Source: PALSA-243 sp049522755
Lineage (GTDB): Bacteria > Acidobacteriota > Terriglobia > Bryobacterales > Bryobacteraceae
Reading direction: 5' to 3'
Length of the DNA stretch: 64,000 nt
NCBI GenBank assembly: GCA_049522755.1
Contig: JBEKNN010000002.1
Location: 1-64,000, forward strand
Positions 26,091 through 33,030 of the stretch are shown here, one piece after another (the first letter of the stretch is position 1; the number at the start of each line of letters is the position of its first letter). The notes beneath the pieces are model-generated. The model saw only the letters and a list, made by a program, of their open reading frames with translations. It did no database searches and was not told the origin of the DNA. The translations under genes and the position numbers were made by a program.

Positions 26091-26427
26091 AAGACGTATC
26101 GCGTTTCTTCGCGCTGGGGTGGGCGGCAGTGCGAGTGCGATTGGTAAAGCCTTCGACCCTGAGGCAAATCCCGATGAGATCCCGACCAGCCGCGTGATGG
26201 CCGTCCCGCGCGCTCGCCCCGGGCGGACGAAGCTCGCGCCTCCATCGTGGGCGATATCGGGCAACTCACGGACATCGAAATGTTCGGCCCCGCACACGAG
26301 GATCCGGTTCCATGGGAGTTTGCGGCGAAGAGCGGACTGGGAAGTGGTATACCCACCTCCCACTTGTGTTATCCTATTGGCTGTATCAAAACGAGATTAA
26401 GAGAAGACAAGGAGTTTTACCCCTCGA
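26091..26427. other. Intergenic gap upstream of rpsO
   Basis: No complete gene is supported. A plus-strand frame from about 26178 to 26398 reads without stops (ADEARASIVGDIGQLTDIEM, then FGPAHEDPVPWEF) and could be a remnant, but it has no start site or family match I can name. The AAGGAG before rpsO lies at 26409-26414. A promoter for rpsO is presumably near 26380, but I see no clear consensus boxes. Confidence 0.4.
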
Positions 26428-26697
26428 ATGGCACTGGCGGTTGAAGCAAAGCGGCAGATTTTTATTTCGAATCAGCGCCACAAATCCGACACTGGGTCGC
26501 CAGAAGTGCAGATTGCCCTGTTGAGTCAGCGGATCACGATGCTGACGGAGCACTTCAAGACGCATCGCAAGGACCACGGTTCCCGTAAGGGGCTGCTCAC
26601 GTTGGTCGCGAAGCGCCGTCGGCTTCTGACGTACCTGCGCAATACGGATCCCGAACGCTATAAGACTGTTCTGCAACGGCTGGGCATTCGACGCTAG
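26428..26697 (+). CDS. rpsO: 30S ribosomal protein S15
   Basis: Primary 16S rRNA-binding protein of the small-subunit platform, 89 residues, the standard length. Signatures are TGSPEVQIALLSQRITMLTE, THRKDHGSRKGLL and RRRLLTYLRNTDPERY. It precedes pnp, the conserved bacterial order, in which the two genes are often cotranscribed and processed by RNase III and PNPase. Confidence 0.97.
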   Translation: MALAVEAKRQIFISNQRHKSDTGSPEVQIALLSQRITMLTEHFKTHRKDHGSRKGLLTLVAKRRRLLTYLRNTDPERYKTVLQRLGIRR

Positions 26698-26921
26698 TTC
26701 GTTCGTCGAAGGCGGCCCGTTGTTCCAGCAGTCTTGCGGATCGCTTTCGGAGCTACATTCCCACTTGGCTGGGACGCACTTGGGTGGGACACATCGCGTG
26801 TTGCCCGATGCGCTCCGGCTACTCATCCTGTCAACTCCAGTCTCAAACGGCTTCCCTGAATGGGGCGCCGGATTGATCGGCCGGGACTGGTTCCCCGCCG
26901 AATGGAGGTTTTAAAACACGA
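26698..26921. promoter_or_regulatory. rpsO-pnp spacer with a possible leader hairpin
   Basis: The 224-base spacer holds no gene. TCCCAC (26759-26764) can pair with GTGGGA (26784-26789), and the TGGGACGCACTTGGGTGGGAC repeat lies inside it. In other bacteria this spacer carries the PNPase autoregulation hairpin; equivalence here is only a guess. The pnp ribosome-binding site is GGAGG at 26902-26906. Confidence 0.3.
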
Positions 26922-29024
26922 ATGGTTCACACAGTTGAAATTGACCTGGGCGGCCGTATTATCACCCTGGAAACGGGAAAGATGGCCAAACAGGCGAACG
27001 GCGCCGTTGTCGTTCGCTCAGGAGACGCAGTCGTCCTCGTCTCCGCGTGCATGGCGCAAGAGCCCAAGCCGGGAGCCGGATTTTTCCCGCTCACCGTCGA
27101 TTACCGCGAATTCACTTACTCCGCCGGAAAGATTCCGGGCGGCTTTATCAAGCGCGAGGGCCGTCCCTCGGAAAAAGAAGTTCTCACCAGCCGGTTGATC
27201 GACCGGCCGATCCGGCCGCTGTTTCCGGAAGGGTTTCTGTACGAAACGCAAATCATCGCCATGGTGATGTCGGCAGATCCCGAGCAGGACCCGAACTCGC
27301 TCGCCATCGCGGGCACAGCGGCGGCTCTGGCGATTTCGGATATTCCGTTCCCGCACGTGCTGGGCGGCGTCCGCGTCAGCATGAAGGACGGAAAGTATAT
27401 CGCCAACGCCAGCTACACGGAAGGGCGCGAATCGAAGCTCAACATCGTGGTGGCCGGAACCGAGCACGGCATCGTGATGGTGGAAGCGGGCGCGCAGCAG
27501 GTTTCCGAGGCGGAGGTTCTGGGCGCGATCGAGTTCGGCCACGAGTGCTGCAAGAAGATCGCCGCGGGCATCCACAAGCTGGTTGCAGCCTGTGGCAAGC
27601 CGAAGCGCGAATTCGCTTCACCCGTGCTGAACGAGGAACTTTACGCGACGGTTTCCCAGGTGCGCGAAGAGTTGAGCGACGCTTTAGACACGCAGAAGTA
27701 CGAGAAGTTGGAAAGCTACTCGCGGATTGCCGCGCTGAAGAAGAAGATCGTTGAAGCCACGCCGGAAGAGCAGCGTCCCGAAGCGGTCAAGTGTTACGAA
27801 GCCCTGAAGGAGCGCATCTTCCGCGACGAGATGCTAAAGAAGCACCGCCGGCCAGATGGGCGCGCGTTTGACGAGATCCGTGAGATCACCATCGAGACGG
27901 GAGTGCTGCCGCGTACGCACGGCTCTTCGCTATTCACGCGCGGCGAAACGCAGGCGCTGGTGACGGTGACGCTGGGCACCAAGGACGACGAGCAGCGCAT
28001 CGAGCTGCTAGAGCCGGGCGAGGCGTCGAAGCGCTTCATGCTGCACTACAACTTCCCGCCGTTCAGCGTGGGCGAAACCGGATTCATGCGCGGCCCCGGG
28101 CGGCGCGAAATCGGGCATGGCGCGCTGGCGGAACGCGCGCTGACGGCGTTGATTCCCGATGAGAGCAAGTTCCCGTATACCATGCGCGTGGTCAGCGACA
28201 TTCTGGAATCGAACGGTTCCAGCTCCATGGCTACGGTTTGCGGCGCTTCCCTGGCGCTGATGAGCGCGGGCGCGCCGCTGGCCTCTCACGTGGGCGGCGT
28301 GGCGATGGGCCTGGTGCTGGAAGGCAAAGACTACGCCATTCTCACCGACATCGCGGGCGCGGAAGACCACTACGGCGACATGGATTTCAAAGTCGCCGGC
28401 ACGCGCGAGGGCATCACCGGACTCCAGATGGATATCAAGGTGCCGAACGTCACCACCGCCATCATGGAGCAAGCGCTGGAGCAGGCGCGCCGCGGCCGCC
28501 TGTTCATCCTGGATAAGATGTACGCCGCCCTGGGCGCGGCCAGCAGCAGCATTTCGCAATACGCGCCTCGCATTTACACGCTGCACATTCCGACCGATAA
28601 GATTCGAGACGTCATCGGACCAGGCGGCAAAGTGATTCGCGGAATCATCGAGCAGACGGGCGTGAAGATCGACGTCGAAGACGATGGCACTATCCACGTG
28701 GCATCGGCCGACGAAGCATCGGCCAACAAGGCGATCCAGATCATCACGGATATTACGGCCACTGCCGAAGTGGGCAAGACCTACCTGGGCAAAGTGGTGC
28801 GGCTGGTGGATTTCGGAGCGTTCGTCGAGATTTTCCCCGGCACCGACGGGTTGCTGCACATCAGCGAAATCGCCGAGAACCGCATCAAGGAAGTACGCGA
28901 CGAGCTGAAGGAGGGCGACCAGATTCTGGTGAAGGTGCTGGCGCTCGAAGGCAACAAAATCAAGCTGAGCCGCAGAGCGGTTTTGAAGGAACAGCGCGAG
29001 AAGTTGAAGGCTGTTAAGGAGTAG
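26922..29024 (+). CDS. pnp: Polyribonucleotide nucleotidyltransferase (PNPase)
   Basis: The enzyme degrades RNA 3' to 5' by phosphorolysis and can add tails. The 700-residue protein has the first RNase PH domain (MVHTVEIDLGGRIITLETGK, then LIDRPIRPLFPEGF), an alpha-helical linker (250-310), the second RNase PH domain with the catalytic region (SSSMATVCGASLALMSAG, then DIAGAEDHYGDMDFK), a KH domain (RDVIGPGGKVIRGIIEQTG, about 565-625) and an S1 domain (GKVVRLVDFGAFVEIFPGTD, about 627-695). It is followed by a strong intrinsic terminator. Confidence 0.98.
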   Translation: MVHTVEIDLGGRIITLETGKMAKQANGAVVVRSGDAVVLVSACMAQEPKPGAGFFPLTVDYREFTYSAGKIPGGFIKREGRPSEKEVLTSRLIDRPIRPLFPEGFLYETQIIAMVMSADPEQDPNSLAIAGTAAALAISDIPFPHVLGGVRVSMKDGKYIANASYTEGRESKLNIVVAGTEHGIVMVEAGAQQVSEAEVLGAIEFGHECCKKIAAGIHKLVAACGKPKREFASPVLNEELYATVSQVREELSDALDTQKYEKLESYSRIAALKKKIVEATPEEQRPEAVKCYEALKERIFRDEMLKKHRRPDGRAFDEIREITIETGVLPRTHGSSLFTRGETQALVTVTLGTKDDEQRIELLEPGEASKRFMLHYNFPPFSVGETGFMRGPGRREIGHGALAERALTALIPDESKFPYTMRVVSDILESNGSSSMATVCGASLALMSAGAPLASHVGGVAMGLVLEGKDYAILTDIAGAEDHYGDMDFKVAGTREGITGLQMDIKVPNVTTAIMEQALEQARRGRLFILDKMYAALGAASSSISQYAPRIYTLHIPTDKIRDVIGPGGKVIRGIIEQTGVKIDVEDDGTIHVASADEASANKAIQIITDITATAEVGKTYLGKVVRLVDFGAFVEIFPGTDGLLHISEIAENRIKEVRDELKEGDQILVKVLALEGNKIKLSRRAVLKEQREKLKAVKE

Positions 29025-29048
29025 GGTCGGCTGATAGCTTGGCCAGAG

Positions 29049-29095
29049 GGCCGCGAATGCACTCGAACCGAATCGAGAGCTTCGCGGCCTTTTTT
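29049..29095 (+). terminator. Rho-independent terminator of pnp
   Basis: GGCCGCGAA (29049-29057) pairs with TTCGCGGCC (29081-29089). The loop contains a second short stem, CTCGA with TCGAG. The stem is followed directly by TTTTTTG. It lies 25 bases after the pnp stop. Confidence 0.93.
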
Positions 29096-29167
29096 GTTGC
29101 AGTGGAATTGTCTATTACCAGCGCAGGCCATGGGCTAATGCCGCTATCTATGCGAAGACGGTTGGCG

Positions 29168-29462
29168 TCAGCCTTTCTTCAGAATTCTCTTTACATCTCG
29201 CCGGCCGTGAATGAGCCGAACGATGCGCAGCGGCTTAGAGTTTGTACACCACAAGGTAGGAATGGACCGGCCAAAAGAGAACATTTTGGGAGGTAAGATC
29301 CTTGCGTTCGTGCCCCAGGCCGGGCATGTCGGCGAGTTGGCCAAATGCTCTGTAGAAATCCTCAACCACCCGATCGGCCGCGTCGAAACTATGCTGGGAT
29401 ATAAATTCCCAGATCTCCCAAAGATCGCGAAGACCCCGGCGGGAAAGCTCGAATCGTTTCAA
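29168..29462 (-). pseudogene. ParE-family toxin, frameshifted near the C-terminus
   Basis: The open part (29462-29235, 75 residues) matches a RelE/ParE toxin: MKRFELSRRGLRDLWEIWEF, then LADMPGLGHERKDL and NVLFWPVHSYLVVYK, followed by a stop. The normal ending continues in another frame downstream (SKPLRIVRLIHGRRDVKRIL, to 29168). One extra base in TACAAACTCTAAGCC (about 29247-29233) explains the break. The lost segment contains the last beta strand and the RxxRDVxxIL end needed for toxicity in this family, so the toxin is probably inactive. Its start overlaps the antitoxin stop by four bases (ATGA), the usual order for parDE. Confidence 0.85.
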
Positions 29463-29728
29463 GCGCGCTGCCGGCGGCGTTCGGCACTGTGCGCGCGGAG
29501 TTCCCGGAAGGCCTCTTCGCCATCGATAACGTCGCCTCGGTCGATATCGGCGAGCCCTTCGACAATCAGATGCTCGATCTCTTCGGGGCTGTATGCCTCG
29601 CCAAGATCTCGTGCTGCGACGTAATGGTAGACAGCTTTTTTGAGAAACTCGGCGGAATCGGCGGAACGGCCGGACGTCACCTCATCGTCGATAAGCTTTT
29701 CCAGTTCCGGCGTCAAACTTAGGTGCAT
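29459..29728 (-). CDS. ParD-like (CopG/RHH) antitoxin
   Basis: A small protein of 89 residues. It has an N-terminal ribbon-helix-helix-like strand and helix (MHLSLTPELEKLIDDEVTSG, RSADSAEFLKKAVYHYV) and an acidic C-terminal toxin-binding region (EEIEHLIVEGLADIDRGDVI). AAGGAG lies eight bases before ATG 29728; a start nine codons upstream is less likely. It would normally repress its own promoter and neutralise the ParE encoded next. The toxin is frameshifted, so the antitoxin may now be redundant. Confidence 0.87.
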   Translation of the reverse strand: MHLSLTPELEKLIDDEVTSGRSADSAEFLKKAVYHYVAARDLGEAYSPEEIEHLIVEGLADIDRGDVIDGEEAFRELRAHSAERRRQRA

Positions 29729-29755
29729 GACCGGCGCTCCTTGGTATTGCCACAA

Positions 29756-29844
29756 GACACCGGCGGCAAGACCGCCTGCGCTACCGCCTGCGCTACCGCC
29801 TGCGCTACCGCCTGCGCTACCGCCTGCGCTACCGCCTGCGCTAC
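29756..29844. repeat. REP-derived 12-bp tandem array
   Basis: The array starts with CACCGGCGGCAAGACCGCC, the beginning of the REP unit seen around the RAYT gene. Six copies of CGCCTGCGCTAC then run to 29844, directly before the rnhA stop codon. Its 12-base unit is the second REP half (CGCCGGCGCTAC) with one change. Confidence 0.88.
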
Positions 29845-30288
29845 CTACTTGCTGTTTCGTTGTTCTCTGGCCGCGCGCGTAGCTAACTCGTCGCAGCGAT
29901 TGTTATCGGCGTGCGAGGCGTGGCCTTTGGTCCAGGTCCATCTGGTCTTGTGGCGTGCGACCTGCTTGTCGAGCTCCTGCCATAGATCCTGATTGAGTAC
30001 GGGCTTCTTGGCGGCAGTCATCCAGCCCTTGCGCTTCCAGCCGTGAATCCACGTGGTGATGCCGTTCTTCAGGTATTCCGAATCGGTCACTACCTCCACT
30101 TCGCATTCCTCGTTAAGCGTGCGCAAGGCTTCGATGGCGGCGCGCAATTCCATGCGGTTGTTAGTCGTGTGCGGCTCGCTGCCGTAGATCTCTTTGTTGT
30201 TGCCGTCGTGGCGCAGAATCGCCGCCCAGCCGCCCGGACCAGGATTGCCGATGCATGCGCCATCGGTGATCAATTGAACTTTCTTCAT
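29845..30288 (-). CDS. rnhA: Ribonuclease HI
   Basis: The enzyme cuts the RNA strand of RNA-DNA hybrids. The 147-residue protein has the four-acid active site: Asp9 in LITDGACIGNPGPGG, Glu47 in TNNRMELRAAIEAL, Asp69 in VVTDSEYLKNGI, and the Asp in HADNNRCDELA, with His in WTKGHASH. It overlaps the dusB stop by four bases (ATGA), so the two are cotranscribed. Confidence 0.97.
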   Translation of the reverse strand: MKKVQLITDGACIGNPGPGGWAAILRHDGNNKEIYGSEPHTTNNRMELRAAIEALRTLNEECEVEVVTDSEYLKNGITTWIHGWKRKGWMTAAKKPVLNQDLWQELDKQVARHKTRWTWTKGHASHADNNRCDELATRAAREQRNSK

Positions 30289-31298
30289 GCGACCAGCACC
30301 GGCTCTTCCCGGAAGAACTCGTCCACTAAGTCGAGGATGGCCGCCGCTTCCTGCGCCTTATAGATGGACGCGCGCAGTTGCGAGCCATTGCGTACGCCGT
30401 GCGTAAAGTAAGTCGCGAACTGTTTCATTTTGCCGGTGGAATCCTTCTCGCCGCGACCGATCAGCATAGCGTAATACCGCCGCATCATCTCATAGCGATC
30501 GCTCTGCGCCGGCTCGTCGTAGCGGCCATGGGCCAGGTACTGCTGAATCTGACGGAAGATCCACGGATTCGAGGACGCGGCGCGGCCGATCATCACGGCG
30601 TCGCACGACGTCTCGCGCACCATGCGCAGGGCGTCCTCGGGAGTTACGATATCGCCGTTGCCGATGACTGGAATTTTCACCGCGGCCTTCACCTCGGCGA
30701 TGCGCGTCCAATCGGCATGCCCGCTGTAGCCCTGCTCGCGGGTGCGCGGGTGCAGCGCTACGGCCTGCAGGCCGCAATCCTCGGCCAATTTCGCCATGCG
30801 GACGGCCACCAGTTCTTCGTCACTCCACCCGGCGCGGAATTTCATGGTGAAGGGAATCGAAATGGCTTTGCGCACTTCCTGTAGAATCTGCCGCACCAGG
30901 GGCAGGTCGCGCAGCAGTCCCGAACCGCCGTTGCACTTGACGACTTTGTTGACCGGGCAGCCGAAATTGATGTCGAGAATGTCGAAGCCCAAGTCCTGGC
31001 AGACGCGCGCCGCGGTGGCCATCACGGCCGGATCGGAGCCGAATAATTGCGCGGAAATGGGGTGCTCTTCGGGCTCGAATGCGAGATACTTCACCAGCGT
31101 CTTGGTGGGCTTGCGGGCGCCCAAAGACGCGCTGACGCCGTGCGAGCTGGTGAATTCCGTCATGATCAGGCCGCAGCCATCGAGGTTGCGGATGAAGCGG
31201 CGGAACACGGTATCGGTGACGCCCGCCATAGGCGCGAGAACCGTCGCGGGGGCGATCTTCACCGTACCAATCGAAAAACTCGTGGGAAACTCACGCAT
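30285..31298 (-). CDS. dusB: tRNA-dihydrouridine synthase (DusB type)
   Basis: The FMN enzyme reduces specific uridines in the tRNA D-loop. The protein has the N-terminal motif APMAGVTDTVFRR and the catalytic cysteine loop in DINFGCPVNKVVKCNGGSGL. It also has MKFRAGWSD, the phosphate-binding signature IGNGDIVTPEDA and VMIGRAASSNPWIF. I start at the ATG at 31298 (MREFPTSFSIG); an ATG six codons upstream is possible. It is the first gene of a dusB-rnhA pair. Confidence 0.95.
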   Translation of the reverse strand: MREFPTSFSIGTVKIAPATVLAPMAGVTDTVFRRFIRNLDGCGLIMTEFTSSHGVSASLGARKPTKTLVKYLAFEPEEHPISAQLFGSDPAVMATAARVCQDLGFDILDINFGCPVNKVVKCNGGSGLLRDLPLVRQILQEVRKAISIPFTMKFRAGWSDEELVAVRMAKLAEDCGLQAVALHPRTREQGYSGHADWTRIAEVKAAVKIPVIGNGDIVTPEDALRMVRETSCDAVMIGRAASSNPWIFRQIQQYLAHGRYDEPAQSDRYEMMRRYYAMLIGRGEKDSTGKMKQFATYFTHGVRNGSQLRASIYKAQEAAAILDLVDEFFREEPVLVA

Positions 31299-31410
31299 AA
31301 AGACCGGGTTACTCAAACTGATCGCTTAAACTGGATTACTTAAGTTTAACGGTTAGCGCGTGGAAACGGAACTGGCGCGCGCTTCGTCAGTCGCAATTGA
31401 GGGATTGAGC

Positions 31411-32478
31411 ATGAGGCCGGTGAACATCGTGCTGCTGGTTTTGGCCGGCGCTATGGGCGGTGCGGTGGTGATGAAAGTGGCCCAACGGCCGCATGCGGCG
31501 CAGGTCGCCGAAGTCACGCCGGCCACGCCCGCCGAGTCTGTAGCGCCGGTAACGGCGCCAGCGCCGCCAACGCCGCCGCAACCGGTTACCACGCTGGCCA
31601 TGGACGCCCCCGCTGTAACACCCGCTGTAACACCCGCCGTAACCTCCGATGCTACGCCCGGAGTAACGCCCGATACAGCGCGGCCGCTGGAGCCTAAGGC
31701 TTCGCGGGTGCGGCGTCCGGCGACTGTTCCGGCCAGGCACGTGGAATCGCAGCATCCGGCGGAGCGCATGGTTGCCTCGAGCGGCGTTCCCGCAAGCCCG
31801 CCAGTGAATTCGATGGAGCCGGTTGAAATGGTGCCGGTTCCACCGTCTCCTCAAGGCCAAGTTTCAACTCCGCCGCTGACGCCCGAGCAGCCGAAGGAGA
31901 CACCACCCGTGCGTATGGAACCGGAGAACGCGACTCCGGCTCCCGCGCCAGTTCCGCCCGCACCCGATCCACACACGGTGACGCTGAACGCCGGTATGTT
32001 GATTCCGGTGCGCCTGTTGGACAGTCTCTCGCTGGAGCGGAATCATGCAGGCGACCGGTTCGCCGCGACGCTCGACAGCGAGCTAGTGGCGGACCGCTTC
32101 GTGATAGCCGAGCGCGGCGCCCGGGTGGAGGGTAAGGTGGTGACGGCGGATCGCGGTGCGAGAACGCTCAGCATTGAGTTAACGGGCGTGGAAACATCCG
32201 ACAAGCAGGATGTGGCGATTCAGACTGAAAGATTCGACAAGCGCAGCGAGCCGGACCATGCACAGGATGCCGCGAAGGTGGGCGCCGGCGCGGTGATCGG
32301 CGCGGTGATCGGCGGCATCGCCGGCGGAGGGAAAGGCGCGGCGATTGGAGCGGGCGTGGGCGGCGGCGCGGGCGCGGGCGACGTGCTGCTGACACGCAAG
32401 CCGGTCGCGCTGGCCTCGGAGACCAGGATTACTTTCCGCTTGCGTGCGCCGGTGACAATTACAGAGCGGCGCGATTAG
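31411..32478 (+). CDS. Membrane-anchored Pro-rich protein with glycine-zipper C-terminus
   Basis: A protein of 355 residues. It has an N-terminal signal anchor (MRPVNIVLLVLAGAMGGAVV) and a long Pro/Ala/Thr/Val-rich linker (about 30-200) containing TPAVTPAVTSDATPGVTPD repeats. A folded domain at about 205-300 starts HTVTLNAGMLIPVRLLDSLS. A glycine-zipper stretch follows (GAGAVIGAVIGGIAGGGKGA, then GGGAGAG), and the tail ends ETRITFRLRAPVTI. The C-terminal half resembles TrbI/VirB10-like beta domains with a membrane hairpin, as in envelope-spanning proteins, though no conjugation genes are near. The start at ATG 31411 has GAGGGA six bases upstream. Function unknown. Confidence 0.72.
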   Translation: MRPVNIVLLVLAGAMGGAVVMKVAQRPHAAQVAEVTPATPAESVAPVTAPAPPTPPQPVTTLAMDAPAVTPAVTPAVTSDATPGVTPDTARPLEPKASRVRRPATVPARHVESQHPAERMVASSGVPASPPVNSMEPVEMVPVPPSPQGQVSTPPLTPEQPKETPPVRMEPENATPAPAPVPPAPDPHTVTLNAGMLIPVRLLDSLSLERNHAGDRFAATLDSELVADRFVIAERGARVEGKVVTADRGARTLSIELTGVETSDKQDVAIQTERFDKRSEPDHAQDAAKVGAGAVIGAVIGGIAGGGKGAAIGAGVGGGAGAGDVLLTRKPVALASETRITFRLRAPVTITERRD

Positions 32479-32598
32479 AGGGCTTACTGCAAACGTCGCC
32501 AACGCGCGCCCAAGCGCCAAAGCGCCAACCTATCGCAGAGTCGCAGAACTCGACTTTTGAGCTCCTCGGCTGTGCGGGTATACCTCTTGCACTAAACG

Positions 32599-32883
32599 CT
32601 ACGATGGCGCGGGCGGAGCAACCACTAGTTGTGAAGCGGCGACGCTCGCCGCAACAATCCCTAAGTCAGAATCGACAGTAGATATAGGTATTCCGAGATT
32701 CTCGGCGATCTGTGACGGGCCCTGGCCTTGTATACGCAGTTGGCTGACCTGCGCGGACAGAGAGAGTGTGACGGTGTCCGCTGACGATGGCGGTTGCGGC
32801 GCCGGCGGGGTTGCCGCGGGGGCAGGGGCTGGAGAGGGCGTATAGGCCGGTTGAGCCGATACCGTGCCGTAGATGGAGGGTGT
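32599..32883 (-). CDS. Small Pro/Ala-rich protein with HTH-like motif
   Basis: A 94-residue protein. The N-terminal half is low-complexity (AYTPSPAPAPAATPPAPQPP). The C-terminal half, VSQLRIQGQGPSQIAENLGI and PISTVDSDLGIV, has the pattern of a sigma-4/LuxR-type helix-turn-helix. I place the start at GTG 32883, because GGAAG lies eight bases upstream. An ATG at 32904 is possible but has no ribosome-binding site. Function unknown. Confidence 0.55.
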   Translation of the reverse strand, partial: TPSIYGTVSAQPAYTPSPAPAPAATPPAPQPPSSADTVTLSLSAQVSQLRIQGQGPSQIAENLGIPISTVDSDLGIVAASVAASQLVVAPPAPS

Positions 32884-33030
32884 CACTATGGAGTCTTCCT
32901 TTCCCATGCGAACATCTATGTTATCGGCAGTAATTGCGATCACATGAACCCGTGCAAGCATAAACACCTAGACGGTAATCCTTAATCCGTTTGCACCGTT
33001 TAATGCCCGAGAAGAGGGGAAGAAACCGCC

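Noticed and set aside
26091..26427. Possible extra gene between dtd and rpsO
   Set aside because: Open frames exist on both strands, but none has a start with ribosome-binding site or a protein match. Kept only as a possible remnant.
29168..29728. Functional parDE toxin-antitoxin system
   Set aside because: The antitoxin is intact, but the toxin frame is broken before its essential C-terminal strand.
29772..29844. Short direct repeats considered as a CRISPR
   Set aside because: Units are 12 bases, contiguous and without spacers. They derive from a REP sequence.
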